Below are positions 39,387-52,119 of a stretch of DNA of 64,000 nt, one piece after another. Source of the DNA: Tepidiphilus succinatimandens (lineage in GTDB: Bacteria > Pseudomonadota > Gammaproteobacteria > Burkholderiales > Rhodocyclaceae); contig NZ_SBIK01000014.1 of assembly GCF_006503695.1 (NCBI RefSeq), positions 1-64,000 on the forward strand, in the 5' to 3' direction. Each line of letters begins with the position of its first letter. Positions within the stretch are counted from its first letter, which is position 1. The notes beneath the pieces are model-generated. The model was not told where the DNA came from, did not search any database, and was given only the letters and a program-made list of their open reading frames with translations. The position numbers and the translations under genes were made by a program.

Positions 39387-39415
39387 TTGGCACTCTCATG
39401 CCACGAGTGCTAAAT
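39387..39415 (+). promoter_or_regulatory. CIRCE (HrcA) operator overlapping the rpoH promoter
   Basis: TTGGCACTC (39387-39395), nine bases, GAGTGCTAA (39405-39413) differs from the CIRCE consensus TTAGCACTC-N9-GAGTGCTAA at one base. The same bases give a good sigma-70 promoter: TTGGCA (39387-39392), 17 bp, CTAAAT (39410-39415). HrcA bound here would block transcription of rpoH, whose ATG is 33 bp further on. The match is direct; HrcA control is established biology of this motif; the regulation of this gene is inference. Confidence 0.85.
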
Positions 39416-39447
39416 TGCATGGGCGCAAAAACGAACGGAGGAGCAGG

Positions 39448-40339
39448 ATGACGATGAGTGCGGTCGTACCGCTGGGATACGCGGCAGGGCTTCCGGGCCC
39501 CGTCTCCAGTCTGGAGCAGTACGTGCGGGCGGTGCGCAGCATCCCGCCGCTCTCCGCCGAGGAGGAAAAGGAGCTCGCCCGGCGCTGGCGCCTGGAGCGC
39601 GACCTGGAGGCGGCGCGGCGCCTGGTGCTGGCGCACCTGCGCTACGTGGTGGCGATCGCGCGGCAGTATTTCGGCTATGGGCTGCCGGAAGCCGACCTCA
39701 TCCAGGAGGGCAACGTGGGGCTGATGAAGGCGGTGCGCCGCTTCGACGAGACGCGCGGCGTGCGGCTCGTCACCTTCGCGGTGCACTGGATCAAGGCGGA
39801 GATCCATGAGTTCATCGTGCGCAACTGGCGCCTGGTGAAAATCGCCACCACCAAGGCGCAGCGCAAGCTCTTCTTCAACCTGCGCCGCCTCAAAGGTTCG
39901 AGGAACGCGCTGCAGCCGGCCGAGGCGCGGGCGATCGCCGAGGAGCTGGGGGTGAAGCCCGAGGAGGTGCTGGAGATGGAGGCGCGCTTTGCCGGGGCGG
40001 AGGTGCCGCTGGAGGCGCCCACGGTGGAGGGCGAGGAAGATGCGCTCCCCGCGCCGATCGCCTATCTGCCCGATCCCGGCGCCACGCCCGAGGAGGCGGT
40101 GCTGGAAGCGGAGGCGCACTGGCTCGCCGACGAGGGGCTGCGCACGGCGCTCTCCCGGCTCGATGCGCGCAGCGCCGACATCGTGCGCCGACGCTGGCTG
40201 GCCGAGGAGCCGGAGACGCTGCAGGCGCTGGCGGCGGAGTATGGCGTCTCGGCCGAGCGCATCCGCCAGATCGAGGCGGCGGCGATCAAGAAACTGCGCG
40301 CGTGGCTGACGCAGGGCATGAGTGCGGAGGTGCCCGCCC

Positions 40340-40347
<8 letters not shown>
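39448..40347 (+). CDS. rpoH: Heat-shock sigma factor RpoH (sigma-32)
   Basis: The 299-residue sigma-70-family protein has region 2 (LVLAHLRYVVAIARQYFGYGLPEADLIQEGNVGLMKAVRRFD, GVRLVTFAVHWIKAEIHEFIVRNWRLVK), then the RpoH box QRKLFFNLRR that distinguishes sigma-32, and region 4 (RSADIVRRRWL...LQALAAEYGVSAERIRQIEAAAIKKLR). It directs heat-shock transcription. ATG 39448 has GGAGGAG upstream; ATG 39454 is an alternative. The gene carries a CIRCE element in front and overlaps thiD by 8 bp. Confidence 0.95.
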
Positions 40348-43152
<2,805 letters not shown>

Positions 43153-43162
43153 CGCCGAGCCG

Positions 43163-45034
<1,872 letters not shown>

Positions 45035-45162
45035 TGGAGGCTGACGAACTCGTATTCCCTCTTCGGTTCGCCGTCTTCGAGCGGCAGGGCAATGACTACG
45101 GCAAGATTGCGGTGCAGCTCATCCAAATCTGGAACATAACCCACGCGCAGACGATGACTCAC
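45035..45162 (-). pseudogene. Short coding-like fragment coupled to the GNAT toxin gene
   Basis: On the minus strand a GTG at 45160-45162 overlaps the GNAT stop (GTGA). The first 42 or so codons (LRVGYVPDLDELHRNLAVVIALPLEDGEPKREYEFVSL) look like real protein. The open frame then runs antisense through the recQ 3' end to 44878, where it reads as low-complexity shadow. I think a third gene of the acquired unit was cut when it joined the recQ end. Family not recognised. Confidence 0.3.
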
Positions 45163-45659
45163 GCCAAATCCACAAAGTGTGCGCGTGGCAGCATCCAGCG
45201 GCCGGGCTGGCCGGGAAGTTCGATGAAGCCGAAGTGCCGGTAGAACGCGGCTGCTGTGGGCGACTTCGCGTCGACGACGAGGGCGGCCACCGCGAGCGTT
45301 TCGCTGGCGGCGGCGACGCGCTTGCAGGCATCGACCAGCAGGATCGAACCGAGTCCCTGTCCCTGAAACGTCCGGTCCACGGCCAAACGGCCGAGTAATG
45401 CCACCGGCACCGGGTAGTGCGGCAGTTTTTTACGCCACTTCTCGGGGAGCGCCTCGGCAGCGACGCTGGCGGCGCTGAGCGTGTAGAAACCGGCCACTAC
45501 CTGGGGATGCCCGACCGGGCTGGCCACGAACATCCGTGCCACGCCGCGTTTGATGTCCTGCGAGGCGTAGCGCTGCAGGTAGTCGTCGAGTGCCTTCTCG
45601 CCACAATCGAAGCCGGCCGTTCGCGCGTCGCCGTCGAACGCGCGAATGACATAGGCCAT
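45159..45659 (-). CDS. GNAT-family acetyltransferase toxin (TacT/AtaT-like)
   Basis: The 166-residue protein has the layout of tRNA-acetylating toxins: FDCGEKALDDYLQRYASQDIKRGVARMFVA near the N-terminus, VVAGFYTLSAASV, LLGRLAVDRTFQGQGLGSILLVDA with the acetyl-CoA loop QGQGLG, and AAFYRHFGFIELPG containing the conserved Tyr. Such toxins acetylate charged tRNA and stop translation. It abuts the DUF1778 antitoxin stop with no spacer (TAA then ATG), the standard pairing. Confidence 0.9.
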   Translation of the reverse strand: MAYVIRAFDGDARTAGFDCGEKALDDYLQRYASQDIKRGVARMFVASPVGHPQVVAGFYTLSAASVAAEALPEKWRKKLPHYPVPVALLGRLAVDRTFQGQGLGSILLVDACKRVAAASETLAVAALVVDAKSPTAAAFYRHFGFIELPGQPGRWMLPRAHFVDLA

Positions 45660-45935
45660 TTACCGCACATCCCTGGCGTGACGGACGAACGCACGCTGCA
45701 ATGCGGGGTTGGCTGGGGCCGACGTATCCAGCGCGTCCAAGAATGCCGCGAAATCCTCCTGAGACAGGGTGATGGCTTCGTGGGCCTGCACGACCGACCG
45801 GGCTTGCTCGAGCGCGTTCCTGAGCACGAACTCGGACACGCTCATATGCGCATACGCGGCGGCTTTGTCGAGCAAACGGCGCGTCTCCTGATCGCAGCGG
45901 ATATGCAGCCGGGTGTCTTTGGCAAGGGTGGGCAT
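45660..45935 (-). CDS. DUF1778 (TacA-type) ribbon-helix-helix antitoxin
   Basis: The 91-residue protein has an N-terminal ribbon-helix-helix (DTRLHIRCDQETRRLLDKAAAYAHMSVSEFVLRNALEQARSVV) and a C-terminal toxin-binding tail ending ISLSQEDFAAFLDAL-like, typical of DUF1778. I chose ATG 45933-45935 with AGGAGT upstream; a longer frame from 45992 would cover the operator. It should repress the pair together with the toxin and block its acetyl-CoA site. Confidence 0.9.
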   Translation of the reverse strand: MPTLAKDTRLHIRCDQETRRLLDKAAAYAHMSVSEFVLRNALEQARSVVQAHEAITLSQEDFAAFLDALDTSAPANPALQRAFVRHARDVR

Positions 45936-45971
45936 GGACGACTCCTGATAGACTCCTGATGGCAGATCCAA

Positions 45972-45993
45972 TTGTGCGCCATTTGTGCGCACA
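45972..45993 (-). promoter_or_regulatory. Operator-like repeats upstream of the DUF1778/GNAT pair
   Basis: TTGTGCGC occurs at 45972-45979 and 45983-45990 (11-bp phasing), and the second copy extends into the palindrome TGTGCGCACA (45984-45993). Phased repeats a few tens of bases before an RHH antitoxin gene are typical autoregulatory sites. Confidence 0.5.
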
Positions 45994-46051
45994 TGGTCAA
46001 GCCAAAATCCGCCACCAGGAACACCGGCTCATCCACGCAACGCCTCATTCC

Positions 46052-46069
46052 GACGCCCCTTGAGGCGTC
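46052..46069. other. Small hairpin downstream of the DUF4124 gene
   Basis: GACGCC and GGCGTC are separated by six bases, giving a short stem about 45 bp beyond the DUF4124 gene stop. No T run follows. The rest of the 45994-46114 gap shows nothing I can name. Confidence 0.25.
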
Positions 46070-46114
46070 GCTGCGATCGAGGTGCAGGTGGCGCTCCCCG
46101 ATCGGCGGGATGCC

Positions 46115-46660
46115 TCACCGTCCCGGCGGCTGCAGCAAGCGCGTGCGTTCGCGCTCCAGGCGCGCGGCGCGGCGCTCGAGGAATTCCATCTCCTTCACCT
46201 GCCGCCGCTCCACCCCTTCGCGCTCGCGCACGCGGGCTTTTTCGTAGGCTGCGCGCTGCGCGGGTTTCAGGTCGGCGGGAGGCTCGCGCACCGCCAGCGC
46301 CATGCGCTCGTCGGCGTGGCGTGCGCGCAAGGCATCGCGCTCGCGGGCGAGATCGCGCAGCTCGCTTTCGATCTGGGCGAGCCGCTGCTGGCGCAGGGCG
46401 AACGCTTGGGGCGATTCGACGACGGTCTCTCGCGTTTTTTTCGTTGTCGCCGGCGGAGCCGAGGGCGGCGGCGGACGCAGCGTCACTGCCGCGGCGTCGG
46501 GGCCGCAGGGGTTCGCCTCGAAGCGGATGCTGCCGTCAGGAGAGGTACAACGATAGACGAGCGTCTCGCCCGCCATCACCGCAGGCGCGGCGAGCAGGGC
46601 GGCAGGCAGCAGCACGGCGCGGAGGCAAAAAGCCCGGCAACGAACGAGCGCGGTCGGCAT
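46115..46660 (-). CDS. DUF4124-containing periplasmic protein with coiled coil
   Basis: The 181-residue protein has a signal peptide (LRAVLLPAALLAAPAVMA), then GETLVYRCTSPDGSIRFEANPCG, the DUF4124 pattern with its two Cys, a Pro-rich linker and a long charged coiled coil (about residues 85-175) rich in Arg/Glu. The function of DUF4124 proteins is unknown; they are common envelope proteins in beta- and gammaproteobacteria. ATG 46658-46660 was chosen because the signal peptide follows it. Co-directional with the upstream adhesin-E/carbonic-anhydrase-like gene. Confidence 0.8.
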   Translation of the reverse strand: MPTALVRCRAFCLRAVLLPAALLAAPAVMAGETLVYRCTSPDGSIRFEANPCGPDAAAVTLRPPPPSAPPATTKKTRETVVESPQAFALRQQRLAQIESELRDLARERDALRARHADERMALAVREPPADLKPAQRAAYEKARVREREGVERRQVKEMEFLERRAARLERERTRLLQPPGR

Positions 46661-46763
46661 GGACGGACGCCTCCACCTTGGATATCGAGGCAGTATATCC
46701 GGAAGCACCGCCACTCCCAAGGCCGCCGACCCGCCGCTGCCCTCCGACCTGTGAGGCGGGCAT

Positions 46764-48281
46764 TCAGCGCACGATGCCGAAAACGGGTCGATCGTGGCGC
46801 GGCTGTAGCGGCCGGCTGGTACGCGGCCCCTGGGTGAGCGGGGCGATCTCGGTAGAGATGGCCTCGAGCGGCTCGCGGAAGACGATCCAGCGCACGTCCT
46901 CGCGGCACGGCGGCCAGGGCTCGGAGCCTTCGTAGGTGAAATAGGAGGCGTCGACCGGTTCGAGCGTGCGCAGGTCGAGCGGCAATTCGCGCGGTGCGGC
47001 GCTTCCCTGCCCGGCCCAGTCCGCCAGCGTGGCGAGCAGCGGATGGGTGCGCTCGGCGGCGACGACGCGCAGGGCCACGAAAAGGCGGGAGCCGTCTTCG
47101 GCCCGATGCTGCAGGACCAGTTCCCCCAGGGCGACGCGCACCCCGAGCCGATGCATGCCGGGGTGATGCCAGCTGATGCGCTCCAGCCGGTACCATTTTC
47201 CTTCCCAGCCCAGGCGCTGTTCCCGCGCCGGTTCGAGCACCAGGCCCGTCCTGTCCTGCTGCAGGACGACCCGGCTGGGTTGGTAGCGGAAGAAAGGAGG
47301 CGGAAGATCGGCCGGAATCGCCCCTTCGAGTGCGATGGGGGATTGACGCTTGCCCTTGCGGCAGATGCGCCAGTCGGGCGAGAGGAGGTGCCAGCGCCCG
47401 GGGCCGGCCGGACCCTCGGCGTAGGTCCATTCGCCGGGCGAGGGCCGTTTCGCCGCGATGTTCTTGCCCGAAGGAGCTGTGCGACGGGCGACGACCGGCC
47501 GGCGTGCCGCAGTGGCCATGGCAGGGGATGCTTCCCGCGGCACCGGTGGCCGGGAAGCGGACGCGGGAACGCCGGCAGGGTGCCCCCCCGCGGCCGAAGC
47601 CGCAGCGACCGGCGCCGGCGCCCGGGGTTGAGGCGCCACGGCAGAGGGCGGCGGTGGAGTCTCGGGACGGTTCACCGGCGGCTTGACTGCAGGCTGCGGC
47701 GTAGGGACCGGAAGCTTTGCCACTTCGGGCGGCAAGGCCGAAGGATCGACGAGGTCGACGCCCAGGGGCAAGGGTTTTCCGTCCGCCTGCGCGGGCTGTT
47801 TGGCTGCACCTTCCATCGCGCTCTGCGCCGAGCCCAGGGCTTCCTGGGCGATACGGCTCAATTCCTCCGGCGTGGGCGGGCGGCAGACCACCAGCCACAG
47901 CCGTTCGTCGACCGAGCCGGGCGGAATGGGCGTCGCCTCCGGCTTGGGGAGGGTCTCCTCGGAGAGCGGCAGGTCGTTGGCGTCGAGATACACCCGTTTG
48001 ACGGTGGTATAGGTACGGCGCTGGCAGTCGAAGCGGTTGAGCGCCTTGACGGAGGCGTAACCGCGGCGCTTGGCTTCGTCGGCGCTGAGGACCACGCGTC
48101 CCCACGCCACCTTGATGCCGCCCTCGGCCGGAATCAAGGTGGCCGGGTCGATCTGCACCAAGCGATCGCGGTCGCGCGCCACCGTCTGCCACTCGGCAAG
48201 CGCCGCCTGGCTGAGCAGGCCCAGCGCGAGGAGCACGAGCAGGCGCAGCCCGTATCCCGTCATCCCTTTCATCGCGTCCAT
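46764..48281 (-). CDS. Exported fusion: surface-adhesin-E-like domain + degenerate alpha-carbonic-anhydrase domain
   Basis: The 505-residue protein has a signal peptide (about 1-29), an N-terminal domain (30-135: EWQTVARDRDRLVQIDPATL, SVKALNRFDC, PPGSVDERLWLVVC) resembling the surface-adhesin protein E family, a Pro/Ala-rich linker (about 190-280), and a C-terminal alpha-carbonic-anhydrase-like domain (284-480: WTYAEGPAGPGRWHLL, CRKGKRQSPIALE, YFTYEGSEPWPPCREDVRWIVFREPLEAIS). Of the three zinc His only H372 remains; the others align to S370 and V389, and the catalytic Thr after the strand (LTTPPC in active enzymes) is lost (EPWPPC). It should not hydrate CO2; a binding or structural role is likely. 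Confidence 0.75.
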   Translation of the reverse strand: MDAMKGMTGYGLRLLVLLALGLLSQAALAEWQTVARDRDRLVQIDPATLIPAEGGIKVAWGRVVLSADEAKRRGYASVKALNRFDCQRRTYTTVKRVYLDANDLPLSEETLPKPEATPIPPGSVDERLWLVVCRPPTPEELSRIAQEALGSAQSAMEGAAKQPAQADGKPLPLGVDLVDPSALPPEVAKLPVPTPQPAVKPPVNRPETPPPPSAVAPQPRAPAPVAAASAAGGHPAGVPASASRPPVPREASPAMATAARRPVVARRTAPSGKNIAAKRPSPGEWTYAEGPAGPGRWHLLSPDWRICRKGKRQSPIALEGAIPADLPPPFFRYQPSRVVLQQDRTGLVLEPAREQRLGWEGKWYRLERISWHHPGMHRLGVRVALGELVLQHRAEDGSRLFVALRVVAAERTHPLLATLADWAGQGSAAPRELPLDLRTLEPVDASYFTYEGSEPWPPCREDVRWIVFREPLEAISTEIAPLTQGPRTSRPLQPRHDRPVFGIVR

Positions 48282-48431
48282 GATGCGTCGTATCTCCTCT
48301 CGGCCCGACGAAGCTCATGGTTTGCATTATCGGCCGGTGCGAGGAAAACTTGAGCCGCTGCGCCGAGTCTTTTCCGCCATCGCGCCGATTTCGGGTAAAC
48401 TGCCGGCGATCAAGCCATTCGACATCGTTCC

Positions 48432-50345
48432 ATGTTCGTCCTTTTCGAAGAGTCCGGCGCCTTCAAGGCCGGCACGCTCGTCTCGGAGCAGGAGGCCACG
48501 CTGCACGTCGAGCTTCCTTCCGGCCGCCGGTTGAAGATCAAGCGCAACGCCGTGCTCCTCACCTTCCGCGAACCGGAACCTCAGGCGCTGCTCGACGAGG
48601 CCCAGCGCCGGGCCGAGGCGCTCGACACCGACTTCCTGTGGGAAGTGTGCGGCGAGGAAGAGTTCTCCTATCTCGACTTCGCGCGGGAATACTATGGCGC
48701 CGAACCCTCCGCGGTCGAAGCGGCGGCGCTGTTGCTGCGCCTGCACGGCTCGCCGATCCACTTCCACCGCAAGGGCAAGGGACGCTTCCAGAAGGCGCCG
48801 GCCGAGATCCTGCAGGCGGCGCTCGCCGGTCTGGAGAAGAAACGCAAGCGCCAGGAAGCGATCGAGCGCATGCGCGACGAGCTCGTAGCGGGACGTCTGC
48901 CCGAGGAGATCGCCGCGGCCCTGCCCCAGATCCTCTACCGGCCCGACCGCAACCGCCCCGAAACCCAGGCGCTGGAGGCCGCAAGCGTCGCCCTGCGCTG
49001 CTCGACGGCCCAGCTGCTGCTCTCGGTCGGCGCGATCGCCTCGACACACGACTACCACTTCGGCCGTTTCCTCTTCGAGGTCTTCCCCGAAGGGCTGGAA
49101 TTTCCCGAGCATCCCGAGCCGCCTCCTTGCGAGGATCTGCCGCTGGCCGAAGTGCAGGCGTTTTCGATCGACGACATCTCGACCACCGAGATCGACGACG
49201 CTTTCTCCGTGACCCGCCGCCCCGGCGGGGGCTGGCGCATCGGCGTGCATATCGCCGCGCCGGCTCTGGGGCTTTCCCCCGGGGATGCGGTCGATGCCAT
49301 CGCCCGCGCCCGCATGTCCACCGTCTACATGCCGGGCCGCAAGATCACCATGCTGCCGCCCGACGTGGTCGATCGCTTCACCCTGGCCGAAGGCCACGTC
49401 CCGCCCGCCCTCTCCTTGTACCTCGACGTCGATGCCTCGCTCGCCATCCAGGGCATGGAGACGCGGCTCGAGCGCGTGCCGATCGCGGCCAACCTTCGCC
49501 TGCATGCCCTGGAGCCGTTCTTCAACGAAGAGACGCTGCAGGAAGCCCTGCCCGAAGATCTGCCCTGGCGCGAGGAGCTCAAGCTGCTGTGGGAGCTCGC
49601 CACCGTGCTCGAGGCGGGGCGCGGCAAAGCCTCGGTCACGCCGAATCAGATCGATTATCTCTTTCACGTCGATTGGGAGCGGGTCACGGAGGACGGCCCC
49701 GGCTGGGTGAGCATCACCCCGCGCCCGCGCGGCGCACCGATCGACAAGCTGGTGAGCGAATTCGCCATCCTCACGAACCAGACCTGGGGCAAGCGCCTGG
49801 CGGAGCATGGGCTGCCGGGCATCTATCGCGTCCAGCCCGCCGGCGGCAAGGTGCGCATGGCGCTGGAGGCGGAGAGCCACGAAGGTCTGGGGGTGGATTG
49901 CTATGCCTGGTCGAGCTCGCCCCTGCGCCGCTACGTCGACCTGGTCAACCAGATGCAGCTGCTTGCCACGGTACGCGGCACGCCCGCCCCTTTCCCCGAG
50001 CGGAGGCAGGAGCTCTTCGGCATCGTGCGCCAGTTCGAGGCAGCCTACACCACCTACCAGGAATTCCAGCGCCACATGGAACGCTACTGGTGCCTACGCT
50101 GGCTGCGCCAGCACCGGGTGGAGCGGCTCACCGCCACGGTGTTGCGTGACGATCTCGTGCGCTGTGAGCGGCTCCCGCTCGTCGCCAAGGTTCCCTCCCT
50201 GCCCCCCACCGACGCGGGTCGGCGGGTCGAGCTGGAAGTCGAGCGCATCGATCTCGTCGAGATGGAACTTCGGCTGCGTTTCCGTCGTCTCCTTACGCAG
50301 GAAGAATCCCCCGACGCGACCGCCGCCCTCATCGTGGAGCCATGA
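48432..50345 (+). CDS. RNB-domain ribonuclease (RNase II family)
   Basis: The 637-residue protein has an N-terminal S1/OB-like segment (VLFEESGAFKAGTLVSEQEATLHVELPSGRRLKIK) and a helical region. The RNB catalytic domain follows, with acidic residues in FSIDDISTTEIDDAFSV (D247-D256), IGVHIAAPALGL, ARARMSTVYMPGRKITMLPP, FAILTNQTWGK and SSPLRRYVDLVNQMQL. It degrades RNA 3'-5'. The layout is the shorter RNase II-like form seen in betaproteobacteria rather than RNase R; a full C-terminal S1 domain is short. Overlaps the TonB-like gene by ATGA. Confidence 0.9.
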   Translation: MFVLFEESGAFKAGTLVSEQEATLHVELPSGRRLKIKRNAVLLTFREPEPQALLDEAQRRAEALDTDFLWEVCGEEEFSYLDFAREYYGAEPSAVEAAALLLRLHGSPIHFHRKGKGRFQKAPAEILQAALAGLEKKRKRQEAIERMRDELVAGRLPEEIAAALPQILYRPDRNRPETQALEAASVALRCSTAQLLLSVGAIASTHDYHFGRFLFEVFPEGLEFPEHPEPPPCEDLPLAEVQAFSIDDISTTEIDDAFSVTRRPGGGWRIGVHIAAPALGLSPGDAVDAIARARMSTVYMPGRKITMLPPDVVDRFTLAEGHVPPALSLYLDVDASLAIQGMETRLERVPIAANLRLHALEPFFNEETLQEALPEDLPWREELKLLWELATVLEAGRGKASVTPNQIDYLFHVDWERVTEDGPGWVSITPRPRGAPIDKLVSEFAILTNQTWGKRLAEHGLPGIYRVQPAGGKVRMALEAESHEGLGVDCYAWSSSPLRRYVDLVNQMQLLATVRGTPAPFPERRQELFGIVRQFEAAYTTYQEFQRHMERYWCLRWLRQHRVERLTATVLRDDLVRCERLPLVAKVPSLPPTDAGRRVELEVERIDLVEMELRLRFRRLLTQEESPDATAALIVEP

Positions 50346-51244
50346 ACCCCCGTTCGCTGCCTCTTTTTTCCCTGCGCGATACCGCAACGCACACGTGGCG
50401 GCAGTGGCGGCGATCCCCCTTCGCTTGGGCGATCTTCCTTTCCCTCGCCCTGCATGCCCTGCTGCTCTCCCTGGGATTCGTTCCGCCCGAAGCCCGGCTC
50501 GCGGCGCAGAAAGACGAGGGGCTGGAGATCGTCCTGGTCAATGCCTATAGCCGCTCGACGCCGGAAGAGGCAAAAGCCCTGGCCCAGACCTCCCTTGCCG
50601 GCGGCGGCAACGAGAAGACCGCCCCCGTTCCGACCACCGCCCAGCCTCCCCTCGAACGCGAGCATCCCAGCGACAGCCCGCTCGAAGCCCGCAGCCGACA
50701 TCAGGAAACGGCCAGCACCACCAGGCGCAAGCTGAGCCGCCCCTCTCCTGAAAAAGCGACTCCTTCCGCGCCCGAGCCCACCGCTCCGGCCACGCCCACG
50801 CCGAGCGGCCTCGACCTGCTCGACCAGACGGCGAGCGTCGCCCGCCTGCACGCGGCGCTCGACGACACGGAACGCGCCGTGGCGGGGCAACCTCGCAAGC
50901 GATTCTTCGGCGCCAACGTCAAGGAATACCGCTTCGCGCGCTACATCGAGGATTGGCGGCTCAAGGTCGAGCGCATCGGTACCCTCAATTATCCCGAGGA
51001 AGCGCGGGGCAAACTCTACGGGAGCCTGCTCATGTCGGTGTCGATCCGCGCCGATGGCGAGCTGATCGACGCGCACATCGAACGCTCCTCCGGCCAGCCG
51101 GTGCTCGACGAGGCGGCGCTTCGCATCGTCCGGCTCGGTTCCCCTTATGCGCCGTTTCCCCCGGAGATCCGTGCCGACACCGACGTGATCGTCATCAAGC
51201 GCACCTGGACCTTCACCCGCGAATCGCGCCTGCAGGGGAAATGA
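50342..51244 (+). CDS. TonB-family energy-transducing protein
   Basis: The 300-residue protein has one N-terminal membrane helix (about 27-45, AWAIFLSLALHALLLSLGF), a Pro/Ser-rich periplasmic stretch (about 85-165) and a C-terminal TonB domain: YIEDWRLKVERIGTLNYPEEARGKLYGSLLMSVSIRADGELIDAHIERSSGQPVLDEAALRIVRLGSPYAPFP. It would couple the proton force to outer-membrane transport, but no exbB/exbD or receptor gene is close by. Its start overlaps the RNase gene and aroE starts 1 bp after its stop. Confidence 0.9.
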   Translation: MNPRSLPLFSLRDTATHTWRQWRRSPFAWAIFLSLALHALLLSLGFVPPEARLAAQKDEGLEIVLVNAYSRSTPEEAKALAQTSLAGGGNEKTAPVPTTAQPPLEREHPSDSPLEARSRHQETASTTRRKLSRPSPEKATPSAPEPTAPATPTPSGLDLLDQTASVARLHAALDDTERAVAGQPRKRFFGANVKEYRFARYIEDWRLKVERIGTLNYPEEARGKLYGSLLMSVSIRADGELIDAHIERSSGQPVLDEAALRIVRLGSPYAPFPPEIRADTDVIVIKRTWTFTRESRLQGK

Positions 51245-51245
51245 A

Positions 51246-52079
51246 ATGACCGATCGCTACGCCGTCTTCGGCCACCCGGTGGCGCACAGCAAGTCGCCTT
51301 TCATCCACCGCGCCTTTGCCGAACAGACGGGACAGGATCTCGACTACGAGGCGATCGACCCCGGCGCCGAGGGCTTCGCCGAAGCGGCGCGGCGTTTTTT
51401 CGCCGAAGGAGGGCGCGGCGCCAACGTGACGCTGCCCTTCAAGGAAGAGGCGCTGGCGCTCGCCGACGAGGCGCTGCCGCGCGCGTGCGAGGCCGGCGCC
51501 GCCAATACGCTCATCGCACGCGAGGGGCGGCTTCTGGCCGACAACACGGACGGGGTGGGACTGGTGCGCGACTTGACACGGCGCCACGGCGTGCCGCTCG
51601 CGGGAGCCGAGGTGCTGCTCGTGGGTGCAGGCGGCGCCGCGCGCGGCGTGCTGGGGCCGATTCTGCGCGAACGGCCGCGGCGGCTGGTGCTTGCCAACCG
51701 CACTCCTGCCCGCGCCGAGACGCTCGCCCGCGCGTTCGCAGCGCTCGCCGCCGAGACGGGCGTGAAACTGGACGTGCAAACCTGGGATGCGCTGCGCCCC
51801 CCTTTCACGCTGCTGATCAACGCCACCAGCGCGAGCCTCGCCGGCGAGCTGCCGCCGCTGCCGCCGGAGCTCTTCGCCGCAAGGCCCTTCGTTTATGACA
51901 TGATGTACGGCGCCGCCCCTACGCCCTTCCTGCGCGAGGCGGCGCGGCACGGCGCGCACACCGCCGACGGCCTGGGGATGCTGGTGGAACAGGCCGCCGA
52001 GAGCTTCTTCCTCTGGCGCGGCGTGCGCCCGGACGCCCAGGCGGTGTATGCCCGCCTGCGCGCCGCGCTCGCGGGCTGA
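51246..52079 (+). CDS. aroE: Shikimate dehydrogenase (NADP+) AroE
   Basis: The 277-residue enzyme reduces 3-dehydroshikimate. It shows YAVFGHPVAHSKSPFIHRAFAEQT, the catalytic Lys in GANVTLPFKEEA, Asp in LADNTDGVGLVRDL, NADPH site VLLVGAGGAARGVLGPI and NRTPARAETLA, and GLGMLVEQAAESFFLWRGVRP at the end. ATG 51246 directly follows the TonB stop. It converges on hemL over 40 bp with no clear terminator. Confidence 0.95.
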   Translation: MTDRYAVFGHPVAHSKSPFIHRAFAEQTGQDLDYEAIDPGAEGFAEAARRFFAEGGRGANVTLPFKEEALALADEALPRACEAGAANTLIAREGRLLADNTDGVGLVRDLTRRHGVPLAGAEVLLVGAGGAARGVLGPILRERPRRLVLANRTPARAETLARAFAALAAETGVKLDVQTWDALRPPFTLLINATSASLAGELPPLPPELFAARPFVYDMMYGAAPTPFLREAARHGAHTADGLGMLVEQAAESFFLWRGVRPDAQAVYARLRAALAG

Positions 52080-52119
52080 GGATCAAAGGGGGCCACTCGA
52101 AGAACCGCTGCGCAGCAGG

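Noticed and set aside
52080-52119. Terminator between aroE and hemL
   Set aside because: A small CTGCGCAG palindrome is present but has neither a long stem nor a T run.
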